DNA of 64,000 bases from positions 1 through 64,000 of the IMG/VR virus record IMGVR_UViG_3300031566_000016. One strand, 5' to 3'. Positions 54,273 through 62,235 of this stretch are shown here, piece by piece (position 1 is the stretch's first letter; each line of letters begins with the position of its first letter). Under the pieces are notes generated by a model that was not told the DNA's origin, searched no databases, and was given only the letters and a program-made list of their open reading frames with translations. The DNA is from a virus. A program made the position numbers and the translations under genes.

Positions 54273-55202
54273 ATGGTACAGACAGCGCAAAGCGAGCACG
54301 TAATATCGCGGCTGGCGCAGGTTCTCGGTGAGGGTTGGACGGCGGTTCCCTTCAGCGGTTCCGGCGATGGGCAGTTGACCGGGCCGGGCGGGGAAAAGGT
54401 CTGGGTCAAGCTGTACCTCGGGGAGGCGTCATTGCACATTGACCTGCAGGACGGCGCGGAGGCCCCGACCATTCGGCAGCGCGTCACGAACGGCGAGGCC
54501 CTTGACTTCATGGCGCAGGCTATCGCGGAGGCCTTCCCGGTTTGGGCGGAGGCCCACAAGCAGGACCTCCGGCGGCAGAAGGAACTGCCGGGGGCGCAGG
54601 AGGCTTTCGCCCGTGCGGTCGCGGATCACCTGGGCGAGGGTTGGAGCGGGGGCGTAGAAGGCTACTGGAATAGCCTCAAGGTGTACGTGACGAAGGGGGA
54701 CCTGCGGATTCAGTGGCAGCCGGTGGGGTTCGCGCCGAAGGGGGCTGACAAGCTGGCCGAGAGGCTTAACCTGTCGGCCTTCGGCGGCCCGTCTATCACG
54801 GTTTCCAGCAAGCGCACGGCGAAGGCAGTGGCGAGCGAAATCACGCGGCGCCTGTTGCCCGGCTACCTCGCGGACCTGCAGGCGGCAGATGAGGAGAAGG
54901 CCCGGCACAAGCAGGCCGTGGCGGACGTAGTAAAGATCGTGGCCCTCGTGGAGAAACACGGGGCGGCATTCAAGCCCTTTGTTCGCGGCTACAACCAGGA
55001 CCACACCGGCGAGACGGTAGATGTAGACCTGAGCGCATTCGACCTCGGCGGGGCTACACTCCACGGGGAGGCGCAGTGCCGCGCGGGCGGAGCGTACCTG
55101 AAGATCGAGGTGGGCAAGTTGGACGCGGCGGGGCTCAAGATCATGTTGGGGGCGCTGGCCAAGGCCGCGGCGAAGCTGGCCCCCGCGGAAGGTGATGAGT
55201 AG
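54273..55202 (+). CDS. hypothetical protein with internal duplication (309 aa)
   Basis: Two related halves are visible: ISRLAQVLGEGWTAVPF...VKLYLGEASLHIDLQ (residues about 10-55) and FARAVADHLGEGWSGGVEGY...VYVTKGDLRIQWQ (about 110-150), each followed by a helical part. A third, beta/alpha part follows (DVVKIVALVEKHGAAFKPFV). SD AGGAGGCAGATC. It is the longest unknown gene of the early arm apart from those at 57535 and 59156. Confidence 0.6.
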   Translation: MVQTAQSEHVISRLAQVLGEGWTAVPFSGSGDGQLTGPGGEKVWVKLYLGEASLHIDLQDGAEAPTIRQRVTNGEALDFMAQAIAEAFPVWAEAHKQDLRRQKELPGAQEAFARAVADHLGEGWSGGVEGYWNSLKVYVTKGDLRIQWQPVGFAPKGADKLAERLNLSAFGGPSITVSSKRTAKAVASEITRRLLPGYLADLQAADEEKARHKQAVADVVKIVALVEKHGAAFKPFVRGYNQDHTGETVDVDLSAFDLGGATLHGEAQCRAGGAYLKIEVGKLDAAGLKIMLGALAKAAAKLAPAEGDE

Positions 55203-55312
55203 CGGCCCGGTGCCTTCGTCCTGTGCCGGGCCGCGCGCTGGCGGCTGCGGCGCAGGAGGGCGGCACACGCCCGGCAGGCGCACCAATCGGCGCACCAGGA
55301 GGCAGGCAGATC

Positions 55313-55570
55313 ATGGGTTACTTGAGAGTACAGATCATCACGAACGGTACGCCCTGCGACGTGAAGGACTTGACGGCAGAGGGCTTGCACGAAGCGGCGC
55401 ACCAGGCGCGGAGGCTGGCCGATGAGTGCGAGGAACGGGAGGCGGAACTAGCCGACGAGGAGGCGGCAGGGGACAACCTGAACGCCGCGGAGAAGGCGCA
55501 CTGCCCGTCCTGTGGGCACCCGGTTCCCCTCTGCACCTGCGAGCCGGTGACGGACCCGCAGGAGGCCTGA
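55313..55570 (+). CDS. small protein with C-terminal zinc knuckle (85 aa)
   Basis: The ATG follows CAGGAGGCAGGCAGATC. An N-terminal beta/alpha part (MGYLRVQIITNGTPCDVKDL) and a helical middle lead to CPSCGHPVPLCTCEP at the end, a likely zinc knuckle. No family. Confidence 0.55.
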   Translation: MGYLRVQIITNGTPCDVKDLTAEGLHEAAHQARRLADECEEREAELADEEAAGDNLNAAEKAHCPSCGHPVPLCTCEPVTDPQEA

Positions 55571-55654
55571 CCCCTGCGCTGTGGCGGGCCTGTGACGGGC
55601 TGCGCCACACCGGAGGGGCTTGTGCCCCCACAATCGCTCAGGAGGCGAGAGATC

Positions 55655-55822
55655 ATGTCACAGAAGGCGCTGCAGGTGAAGTTCAAGGTACAGCATTTCG
55701 ACCGGAAGCGGTCGGCGGCGGCGAAGGCGCAGGACTGCGAGCTGCGGCAGGCGCGGCGGGCCGTGGGGCGCGGGGTGCTCCCGGCGGTCCCGGCGGACGA
55801 CGCGGGGGAGGTGGCCATGTGA
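55655..55822 (+). CDS. small basic protein (55 aa)
   Basis: MSQKALQVKFKVQHFDRKRSAAAKAQDC... is Lys/Arg/Gln-rich. SD AGGAGGCGAGAGATC. The stop overlaps the next GTG (GTGA). Possible nucleic-acid binder. Confidence 0.5.
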   Translation: MSQKALQVKFKVQHFDRKRSAAAKAQDCELRQARRAVGRGVLPAVPADDAGEVAM

Positions 55823-55992
55823 CGACCTCCCCCACAATCCGGCACCTGCAGGCCCGGTGCCTGCGGAACGCGGCGCAACTCGCGGGGGACCGGCGGGAGC
55901 GGCGGCGGCTGCGGGCAGAGGCGGCGCGGGTATCGGCAGGGCAGGGCGTGCTCGTCACGCCACAATGCGACGCACAGGAGGCAGGACGATGA
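55819..55992 (+). CDS. small arginine-rich helical protein (57 aa)
   Basis: The GTG overlaps the upstream stop (ATGTGA), and GGGGGAGGTGGCC is the SD. The product (IRHLQARCLRNAAQLAGDRR...) is a charged helix. Its stop overlaps the next ATG. No family. Confidence 0.45.
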   Translation: MTTSPTIRHLQARCLRNAAQLAGDRRERRRLRAEAARVSAGQGVLVTPQCDAQEAGR

Positions 55993-56246
55993 GACTGGCA
56001 ACCGTAAATGCGAAGTTACTTGATGTGCAGATCGTGAAGGCCGGGCGGCGATACGCCGTTGCCTACAAAGAGCGGGGGAGTTGGAACGTGTACTGCAACG
56101 GCGGCGGATGGGGGACGGGCATCACGCCTGAGCAGGCACTCGTGGGGGCATACTACGACAAGTCAAAGCCGGTGCTGTTTGACACCATCGGGGACGCGCT
56201 AATAGCGGCCAAGTATGATGCGCCAGAGGAGGCCCCGAATGTCTGA
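55989..56246 (+). CDS. small hypothetical protein (85 aa)
   Basis: The ATG overlaps the preceding stop, with CACAGGAGGCAGGACG as SD. It is beta-rich (MRLATVNAKLLDVQIVKAGRRY, SWNVYCNGGGWGTGITPEQAL) and ends helical. No family. Confidence 0.6.
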   Translation: MRLATVNAKLLDVQIVKAGRRYAVAYKERGSWNVYCNGGGWGTGITPEQALVGAYYDKSKPVLFDTIGDALIAAKYDAPEEAPNV

Positions 56247-56448
56247 GCAGATCATCATTTCCAGGAAGGGCTGGACAAGCAAGACGTACCTGATACCACG
56301 GGTGCCCGGATACTTCTCCGACTCGTTCTCAAACTGGAGATCCCAGGCGCGCGTCTTCTCCACAATGCCCGAGGCGGAGGCTGCACTTGACCGGCTGATG
56401 CGCGCCGGTATCACAGACGCCAGAATCGAGGTGGAGTCCCATGACTGA
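56239..56448 (+). CDS. small hypothetical protein (69 aa)
   Basis: MSEQIIISRKGWTSKTYLIPR begins after CAGAGGAGGCCCCGA. The coding start contains GAGCAGATCAT, like the next two genes. Mixed alpha/beta protein. No family. Confidence 0.6.
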   Translation: MSEQIIISRKGWTSKTYLIPRVPGYFSDSFSNWRSQARVFSTMPEAEAALDRLMRAGITDARIEVESHD

Positions 56449-56662
56449 GCAGATCACACAACAGCAGCGCGTGGCCGGCGCGGCCGCCCTGGCCGACTCC
56501 GCAGAGAGACAACTGCGCGAGCGCAAGGACTGGCGCAAGCACCCCACAATGCTCAAGTTTATGGAGTCGCAGGCGGCGCGGCTCCGCCACCGGGCAACCG
56601 GAATCGCTGAGGGCTGGTGGAACTCGGATATGGAGGCGGCTTCCCATGTCAGCTTCGCCTGA
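56441..56662 (+). CDS. small helical protein (73 aa)
   Basis: MTEQITQQQRVAGAAALADS... is helical, with 'DWRKHPTMLKFMESQAARLRHRA'. The ATG overlaps the previous gene's end by eight bases. Its coding start carries GAGCAGATCA. Confidence 0.55.
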   Translation: MTEQITQQQRVAGAAALADSAERQLRERKDWRKHPTMLKFMESQAARLRHRATGIAEGWWNSDMEAASHVSFA

Positions 56663-56930
56663 GCAGATCACAGAACTTCCGACGACCGCTGAAGAGTGCG
56701 AGCGGTACAACAACCCGACGAATGACGAACTGCGGCAGATCGCCCGCTCCTACATCGGCGACGACCCCGACCGCATCGAACGCATGGTGGAGTCCTACCG
56801 GGCCGGGGGACGCCTGCGGCAAACGCTGGACAGCTACGCGGCGGCGGGGATCAAGGGCGGGCTACCAGGGCTTGAGGCAAAGATCAAGGCGTCATGCGAC
56901 GCCCGGGCGAGAGGCAGGCGATCCCGATGA
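56646..56930 (+). CDS. small helical protein (94 aa)
   Basis: MSASPEQITELPTTAEECERY is followed by 'NDELRQIARSYIGDDPDRIERMVESYR'. The start contains GAGCAGATCA like its two upstream neighbours. It overlaps both neighbours and lies in their shared operon. Unknown. Confidence 0.55.
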   Translation: MSASPEQITELPTTAEECERYNNPTNDELRQIARSYIGDDPDRIERMVESYRAGGRLRQTLDSYAAAGIKGGLPGLEAKIKASCDARARGRRSR

Positions 56931-57148
56931 CCTGGACCTGCACCACCTGCGGCGCCGTCCTGGCGAACCCGGCCGAGGTACAGGATCACTACTACACCGT
57001 TGACCTGGACGACGAGGGGCACGACCACTTCCGCAGTCCCGGCGGCGTGGTCTACAAGGAGACCGCGGACGGGCTCAATCCGCTGGAGCCACAACCGGCC
57101 CCCGAGGCCGTGACGGTGGACCTGCGGCAGCTCGCGCTGGCAATCTGA
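56927..57148 (+). CDS. small C2H2-like zinc protein (73 aa)
   Basis: WTCTTCGAVLANPAEVQDHY... and GHDHFRSPGG give C-x2-C followed by His residues, a zinc-finger-like arrangement. The ATG overlaps the previous stop (ATGA). No family. Confidence 0.55.
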   Translation: MTWTCTTCGAVLANPAEVQDHYYTVDLDDEGHDHFRSPGGVVYKETADGLNPLEPQPAPEAVTVDLRQLALAI

Positions 57149-57159
57149 GGAGGTAGATC

Positions 57160-57525
57160 ATGGCAGTTACGGACAACCATCTGCACATGGCGATCATGTT
57201 TGACGCAGCGGCCTGCTATGAGGTATTCGACCGCATTGGGGACGTAGCGGCAGCCGAGGCGGCACAAGCAGCCAACGAGCACAACCTGCAATTCCCCTGT
57301 TGGATGCCCGGCACCAATGGACGGTTCAGGGAGTTCGACATCCCGCATTTCGGGAGGAGATCGTCCGTCTTCGTCCTGGCGATCATCGCGGGATACCTTG
57401 TCTGGATCTCCCGAAGAGGGAATCAACCCATTCCTGATGACAACGGCTTTCTGACCGCTGCGGCTGCTGGTTACGACACTCTCTACGCACCGGGACGAGA
57501 ACATGCCCTGACCTTGGAATTGTGA
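57160..57525 (+). CDS. hypothetical protein with one possible membrane span (121 aa)
   Basis: MAVTDNHLHMAIMFDAAACYE begins after GAGGAGGTAGATC. A hydrophobic segment (SSVFVLAIIAGYLVWIS) lies near residue 70-86. The region is lower in GC than its neighbours, which may mean recent acquisition. No family. Confidence 0.6.
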   Translation: MAVTDNHLHMAIMFDAAACYEVFDRIGDVAAAEAAQAANEHNLQFPCWMPGTNGRFREFDIPHFGRRSSVFVLAIIAGYLVWISRRGNQPIPDDNGFLTAAAAGYDTLYAPGREHALTLEL

Positions 57526-57534
57526 GGTGACACC

Positions 57535-58536
57535 ATGACACGACTCAAGCTCAAAGATGGCGCGGTAGCCTTCTCCCCCGACCGGCGCGGCGTCTGGGTG
57601 GAGGACGCAGGCGGGGAAGCGGGGTGGGCAGAGGTGGCGGCGCTCCCTGCCGACCTCCCCCCGAAGGACCGGGCGCTGGTCGCACAGGCCATCGCCACAA
57701 GCGCGCCACAAGCGCCTGTAACGCCCGTTTCGGAGAAATGTGGACCTACGCCACCCGGACCGCCTGTAGCGCGCTCAGAGACAAGCCCTGCGCCTGCGCC
57801 GCCCGTCGAAGTGCCCGTGGCCGCAGCAGAGCTGGCGGAAGCCCTCCGGCAGGCCGACGGCCGCCGCGCCGGCGGCAGGCCCCCGAAGCCCGGCCCCTCC
57901 CCCGAGGCCGAAGCCGCCGCCGTGGAGCTGGTGCGCGCGAAGGCCGAGGTCGAACGCGCCAAGGCCGATTCCCTCCGGGGCGAAGCCGCCGCCCGCATCG
58001 AACGGGAACGCGAGCTGCACGAGGCCCGCCTGCGCCGCGAGGAGGACGCCGCCGACCGGGAAGCCGACCGGCGCCGCGACCGGCCGCAGGCTGAGCTCTC
58101 CCCCTCCGACTTGGCACAACAGGCCCGGGACCAACGCCTGCGGGCGCAGATCGAGCGCGACCGCCTCGAAGCCGACGTGGCCCGGACAACCCGCAAGGAC
58201 TACAAGGTCCAGCGGAAGCGGGAGATGGAAGCCCAACCGCCCTCGGGGACGAACACAATGATCCTGGGGTGTAGCGGCTGGGTCATCGGCGCGGGGGCCG
58301 GCGCATTTCTTGCCTGCATCAGCGGCGCAGGGCTGGATGGCAGCGCGGCTGTCGGCATCGGACTGCTGCTGGTCATGCCGTGGGTGGGGGCGTTCTTGTT
58401 GCCGCAGGTGGAGTGGATACCGTACCGGGCGAAGTTGCGGCAGGAGCGGGAGCGCGAGGAGACGCAGGCGCGGGCGAGACGACGAGAAGAGTACCTGGCC
58501 ATGAGAGCGGCCACAACTACAGAGGAGGCGAGATAG
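57535..58536 (+). CDS. coiled-coil membrane protein (333 aa)
   Basis: A proline/alanine linker (about residues 60-95) and a long, highly charged coiled coil (about 95-235) precede two hydrophobic segments (ILGCSGWVIGAGAGAFLACI, about 245-270; AAVGIGLLLVMPWVGAFLL, about 272-290) and a charged helical end. SD GAGGTGACACC. Could be an envelope-associated early protein (for example superinfection exclusion), inferred from layout only. Confidence 0.55.
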   Translation: MTRLKLKDGAVAFSPDRRGVWVEDAGGEAGWAEVAALPADLPPKDRALVAQAIATSAPQAPVTPVSEKCGPTPPGPPVARSETSPAPAPPVEVPVAAAELAEALRQADGRRAGGRPPKPGPSPEAEAAAVELVRAKAEVERAKADSLRGEAAARIERERELHEARLRREEDAADREADRRRDRPQAELSPSDLAQQARDQRLRAQIERDRLEADVARTTRKDYKVQRKREMEAQPPSGTNTMILGCSGWVIGAGAGAFLACISGAGLDGSAAVGIGLLLVMPWVGAFLLPQVEWIPYRAKLRQEREREETQARARRREEYLAMRAATTTEEAR

Positions 58537-58538
58537 AC

Positions 58539-58784
58539 ATGCGAGGACTCATCGGCACAATCAAGCACCTGCGGCCCGGGCTCTACAAGGTGGCGCGCGG
58601 CCTCGGGGACGTGCAGGCCCTGGCCAGCGGCAAACCCCGCGTCGTGGGGCGCAGACTCATTCGCAAGACGGCAGGCCACGCTTACTCACAATTGGCGGGA
58701 GGCCGTGGCGGGTTCGTTTCGGTGCTGCTGGACATCGCGCTGATGCTGCTGGGGCGCGGCGTCGGCGGACGGGGGCGGTGGTAG
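58539..58784 (+). CDS. small hypothetical protein (81 aa)
   Basis: MRGLIGTIKHLRPGLYKVARG is followed by basic sequence, and the end is hydrophobic (GFVSVLLDIALMLLGRGVGG), so a C-terminal membrane anchor is possible. SD GAGGAGGCGAGATAGAC. Confidence 0.5.
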   Translation: MRGLIGTIKHLRPGLYKVARGLGDVQALASGKPRVVGRRLIRKTAGHAYSQLAGGRGGFVSVLLDIALMLLGRGVGGRGRW

Positions 58785-58787
58785 GAG

Positions 58788-58949
58788 ATGGACGACTTCA
58801 AGATCGTCAACATTCACGAGTTGGTCGAGAAGTTGCGAGAGATCGCGACGTTCCCCTACTACAGCGAGGAACAAAGAGACCTGATGCTGGTAGAGGAGCT
58901 GCTCGCGGTTCTGGGCGAAGATGTCAAAGAGGCCTTCGACGAAAGGTAG
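58788..58949 (+). CDS. small acidic helical protein (53 aa)
   Basis: MDDFKIVNIHELVEKLREIAT is followed by 'QRDLMLVEELLAVLGEDVKEAF'. SD GTAGGAG directly precedes the ATG. It ends with TAG, and the frame reopens immediately into the zinc protein at 58953, so read-through is possible. Confidence 0.55.
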   Translation: MDDFKIVNIHELVEKLREIATFPYYSEEQRDLMLVEELLAVLGEDVKEAFDER

Positions 58950-58952
58950 CGG

Positions 58953-59159
58953 ATAGCCACGAAGACGACGACCTGCCGCACCTGCCGACACCACGAGAAG
59001 GGACCCCGCGGCTCCTTGTGCCGGCACCCCAAGCACATCATCACCGTCCCCGACATCATCCGGGGCGGAGAGGTCCAGTTCCCGCAGAGCTGCGTCGTGC
59101 TGGCGGCGCGCATGGTGGGCGACTGCCCACATCACGAAGAGGAGAGTGAGAAGCTATGA
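58953..59159 (+). CDS. cysteine-rich zinc protein with unusual (ATA) start (68 aa)
   Basis: No ATG, GTG or TTG begins this frame in the right place, yet the product is protein-like: CRTCRHHEKGP, LCRHPKH and CPHHEEE. GAAAGG lies seven bases upstream of an ATA at 58953, and the frame would then read MATKTTT..., matching the start of the related zinc protein at 47124-47336. The ATA may be a real weak start, an ATG changed by mutation, or reached by read-through of the TAG at 58947. The stop overlaps the next ATG. Confidence 0.5.
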   Translation: MATKTTTCRTCRHHEKGPRGSLCRHPKHIITVPDIIRGGEVQFPQSCVVLAARMVGDCPHHEEESEKL

Positions 59160-60211
59160 GCACCGAGACCGCGCCGAAGACGATCACCCTGGGGGACTGG
59201 CTCAAGGGCATGACCCGCATGGTGGCGGGACTAGGCGCAAATGGATTCTATGCAGCGGCAGAGGTCGGGCCGACCACATACATCGGCGAGGGCCCGACCC
59301 CCGAGGACGCGCTGCAGGAGCTCGCCGAGACCGTCTGCGGCCCCGGCACGCTGCTGGACCTCGGGCGCTCCGCCAAGTGGGCGGCGGCCCACGGCCCCGA
59401 CGGAGTGGCCGGCCTATCCGAGGGGGAATGCGGAGTGGTCGAGGTGAAGGATGGGGCGCTGCGACTCATGGAGACGCTGGGGACGCCCGAGTATCACACG
59501 GAGGGCGACCAGCTCATCGTGGAATACCGCAAGGCACCAAACGACACCGCCGGCCTGGCCGAGGGGGAATGGGGTGTCGTCGTCTGCCGCGAGGGGAAGC
59601 TACTCCTAGATGACAAGATCACGCCGGAGATCATGGAGCGCATCGGGCCATTCTTCTCCCGGAGAGTGCGGGACAACGACACCCCTACCGCGCGCGCCCC
59701 CAACACCTGCGAGACCGGCCTGCCCGTCGTCTACCCGGACCCGCCCGCCGAGACCCGAACGGAGAACCTCCAGCGCCGCGTGGATGAGCATATCGCAGCG
59801 CACCCCGAGGTACTGGGCAACGCCCACGATGGCAAGGTGACGATCTCACTGCCCTCCGAGGGCCCGGCCGACCGCCTCGCCGAGGCCATCATCGGACTCG
59901 CCGAACGCTGCCACGCCACCAAGACGGCACCCAGCCTCGACACCGATGTGGAACGGGGCGGCATCCGGGATACCCTGAACCGCGTCAGCGCCTGGGCTGC
60001 CGAACACATGGGAGAAGGGACCGTGCTGCAGCACCATACCGCTAACGGCATTCTCCTGCAACTGCAGCATGGCGGCAGGACGTTTCCCGATGCACAGATA
60101 TACTACGATCTGAAGCGCCTCACGCCCGGCGACTTCTCCCGCCAAGTGGACGAGATGCTGGCGGCCTGGGAGAAACTGCTGAAAGGGATGAAGGAGGAAG
60201 ACCATGAGTGA
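59156..60211 (+). CDS. hypothetical protein with repeated GLxEGExGVV modules (351 aa)
   Basis: Two related stretches lie at about residues 85-110 (GLSEGECGVVEVKDGALRLME) and 130-155 (GLAEGEWGVVVCREGKLLLD), each beta-like. A helical C-terminus follows. The ATG overlaps the zinc-protein stop (ATGA). No family. Confidence 0.6.
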   Translation: MSTETAPKTITLGDWLKGMTRMVAGLGANGFYAAAEVGPTTYIGEGPTPEDALQELAETVCGPGTLLDLGRSAKWAAAHGPDGVAGLSEGECGVVEVKDGALRLMETLGTPEYHTEGDQLIVEYRKAPNDTAGLAEGEWGVVVCREGKLLLDDKITPEIMERIGPFFSRRVRDNDTPTARAPNTCETGLPVVYPDPPAETRTENLQRRVDEHIAAHPEVLGNAHDGKVTISLPSEGPADRLAEAIIGLAERCHATKTAPSLDTDVERGGIRDTLNRVSAWAAEHMGEGTVLQHHTANGILLQLQHGGRTFPDAQIYYDLKRLTPGDFSRQVDEMLAAWEKLLKGMKEEDHE

Positions 60212-60479
60212 CCTGCTCGAACGCTTCAAGGTCGGCTGCTGCCTCGCCAAACGCGCCGGCACCGCCGTCACGCTCACCTACGATCAGGCGGAGGAGATTC
60301 TCGCCACCTGGTCCGCCGCCGAAGAACTCGCCGGGCTCGACCCGCTGACTATCGGACCCGACGGCCCGGACCATGTTGTCGTCGGCGTCCGCAAGATCGA
60401 GTGGACCGCCGAACGCCTCACCAACGAGGAGGCCCGTGCCGCCGCCGTGCGCCTGGGCGCCCTCTCCGAACGCACCTGA
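60204..60479 (+). CDS. small hypothetical protein (91 aa)
   Basis: MSDLLERFKVGCCLAKRAGTAVTLTYDQAEEIL is followed by a beta-alpha segment with 'DHVVVGVRKIEWTAERLTNE'. SD GAAGGAGGAAGACC. It overlaps the previous gene by eight bases. No family. Confidence 0.6.
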   Translation: MSDLLERFKVGCCLAKRAGTAVTLTYDQAEEILATWSAAEELAGLDPLTIGPDGPDHVVVGVRKIEWTAERLTNEEARAAAVRLGALSERT

Positions 60480-60563
60480 CCGCCACAACACGCCCGGCGC
60501 CGGACTGCCTCGCCCCGCGCCGCGGCCCCCACCTCACCCGCGAGAGCCACCGAAAAGGAGACG

Positions 60564-60917
60564 ATGACGATGACACAATGGGAGTACAGCATCGAGGTGG
60601 GGGGCAACAGCGACTCGTATCAGCACACCACACAACGCTTGATTCAATTCGGTTCCGAAGGGTGGGAACTGTGCGGAGTTCACGACGGGGACCAGCCCGG
60701 ATGCATTTTCTACTACTTCAAGCGCCCGAAGGCCGAAGCCACCGCCCCCGTGCCGACCGACACCGAACTGCTCGACGCCCTGGAACGCAACTTCCACGGC
60801 TGCCATGTCGGCCCCGAGCGCGTCCTCGCCGAGATCGTCGTGCCCCATGACTGCGACAGCGCCCGTGACGCGGCCCATGCCATCCTCAACACGAGGGGGG
60901 GCGCCACCCATGTCTGA
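60564..60917 (+). CDS. DUF4177-like protein (117 aa)
   Basis: TQWEYSIEVGGNSDSY...RLIQFGSEGWELCGV...GCIFYYFKRPKAE matches the DUF4177 pattern (WEY...LN-x-LGxEGWELV...FKR). The C-terminal 60 residues are an additional helical part. SD AAAAGGAGACG precedes the ATG. The family's function is unknown. Confidence 0.65.
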   Translation: MTMTQWEYSIEVGGNSDSYQHTTQRLIQFGSEGWELCGVHDGDQPGCIFYYFKRPKAEATAPVPTDTELLDALERNFHGCHVGPERVLAEIVVPHDCDSARDAAHAILNTRGGATHV

Positions 60918-61542
60918 CGCCTGGGCCGAACCCGCACCACGCAAGCAACGACAGCTTCCCGACGTGCTCACCGACGACGAGGTAGACCGCCTCCTCGCCG
61001 CGCCCAACATCCGCACCCACACCGGCCTCCGCGACCGCGCCATCATGGAAGTCGCCCTCCGCGCCGGCCTGCGTGTCTCGGAAATATGCGACCTGCGCGC
61101 CGACGCCGTGGACCTCGACACCGGCTGGTTGCACGTCCGCCACGGCAAGCGCGACAAGTCCCGCGACCTCGCCATCGGCCCGCGCCTCGCCCCCTGGCTG
61201 CAACGCTGGGTCGAGATCCGCCCCGAGAGTCCCTACTTCTTCTGCTCCGTCTGGTCCGGCCACGCCACTGGCAACCCGCCCGGCCAGCGCCTCTCCCGAC
61301 AAGCGATCGGAGAGACCTTTCGCCGCTACGCGGGGAAGGCCGGGGTCGCCCCGCGGGAGGAGGGGATGCACCCGGCGCGACCCCATGGCTTCCGGCACAA
61401 GTTTGCGACTGAGGCGGTGCGGGCGGGAGTATCGGTCTTCGTGCTGCAGAAGCTGATGGGTCACGCGGATTCGTCTACGACAAGTTTGTATCTGCACATG
61501 GAGAGCCGGGACGTAGCCGACGCCATGGCGCAGATCGGATGA
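60910..61542 (+). CDS. minimal tyrosine recombinase, catalytic domain with little N-terminal arm (210 aa)
   Basis: The catalytic set is present: R55 (GLRVSE), K80 (RHGKRDKSR), H159/R162 (HGFRHKFAT), H185 (LMGHADSSTT) and Y194 (LYLH). The typical N-terminal core-binding domain of phage integrases (about 100 residues) is reduced to a short segment. It might be an integrase or a XerC/D-like dimer resolver. The ATG overlaps the DUF4177-like gene. Confidence 0.8.
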   Translation: MSDAWAEPAPRKQRQLPDVLTDDEVDRLLAAPNIRTHTGLRDRAIMEVALRAGLRVSEICDLRADAVDLDTGWLHVRHGKRDKSRDLAIGPRLAPWLQRWVEIRPESPYFFCSVWSGHATGNPPGQRLSRQAIGETFRRYAGKAGVAPREEGMHPARPHGFRHKFATEAVRAGVSVFVLQKLMGHADSSTTSLYLHMESRDVADAMAQIG

Positions 61543-61557
61543 AAGGAGACACACGGG

Positions 61558-62175
61558 TTGGAACCCATTTGGCTCACTGAAGAAGAAGCAACAACCGCGG
61601 TCGCCAAGTGCGCCGCATTCGTCCATGCCCGCCTTGCCGAGACTTCGTCCATAGGCTTCCGAATAAGTCCAATGTTGGAGCCCCAGAATGACCGAGGTCT
61701 GCTCGTCTCAACGAGCATCGGCATCTTGCACAAGCACGACCATCCCTGCCTCAACTTCCACGACATGCAGGACGACAACAGCATGGGATTGTACTGGCTG
61801 GTCTCGTCGCGACCATCAGACGATGTCATGCGCTATTACGAAGACGAACCTCCACCCGACATGTGGGAAGGCATCATCGAGGTCGCGCCGTTCGGGTTTG
61901 ACTCACGCTTCTATGATGGCTTCATCGTGGGGCCACCATACGAAAGAGCCCCTAGTGAAGCGGTGTTTTCGCGGTGGACAAGGCTGCTATATCGGTCCAT
62001 GATGCGAGAGTACATCAAGTGGGCAGAAGAGGAAGAAAAGATCGTGACGCCAGGGGAACTCACACTCGGAGACGAGTTGGGTATCTTCAATCTGTACACG
62101 AAGAGCATACATATGTCAGGGCCTTGGCAAGCGGTTGACCGCGTGCTGGGCGGCAACTTCTGGTACGAGGACTAA
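61558..62175 (+). CDS. hypothetical protein, last gene of the rightward operon (205 aa)
   Basis: It begins with TTG (61558) after AAAGGAGACACACGGG. The sequence is low in GC relative to the window and has no recognised motif; segments such as 'GIIEVAPFGFDSRFYDGFIVGPPYERAP' and 'TRLLYRSMMREYIKWAEEEE' suggest an alpha/beta enzyme or exclusion protein. A lower GC content and end-of-operon position suggest a moron-type gene. Confidence 0.55.
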   Translation: MEPIWLTEEEATTAVAKCAAFVHARLAETSSIGFRISPMLEPQNDRGLLVSTSIGILHKHDHPCLNFHDMQDDNSMGLYWLVSSRPSDDVMRYYEDEPPPDMWEGIIEVAPFGFDSRFYDGFIVGPPYERAPSEAVFSRWTRLLYRSMMREYIKWAEEEEKIVTPGELTLGDELGIFNLYTKSIHMSGPWQAVDRVLGGNFWYED

Positions 62176-62199
62176 CCGCACCGCCGCCATACACCAACA

Positions 62200-62235
62200 A
62201 AGAAGCCGCCTCAGGTGATCCTGGGGCGGCTTCTT
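62200..62235. terminator. bidirectional intrinsic terminator
   Basis: AAGAAGCCGCC-TCAGG-TGAT-CCTGG-GGCGGCTTCTT forms a 16-bp stem with one G-T pair. On the + strand TTCTT ends the stem, and on the - strand the complementary TT run does so. It lies between the convergent ends of the rightward operon (62175) and RusA (62312), so it can serve both. Confidence 0.8.
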
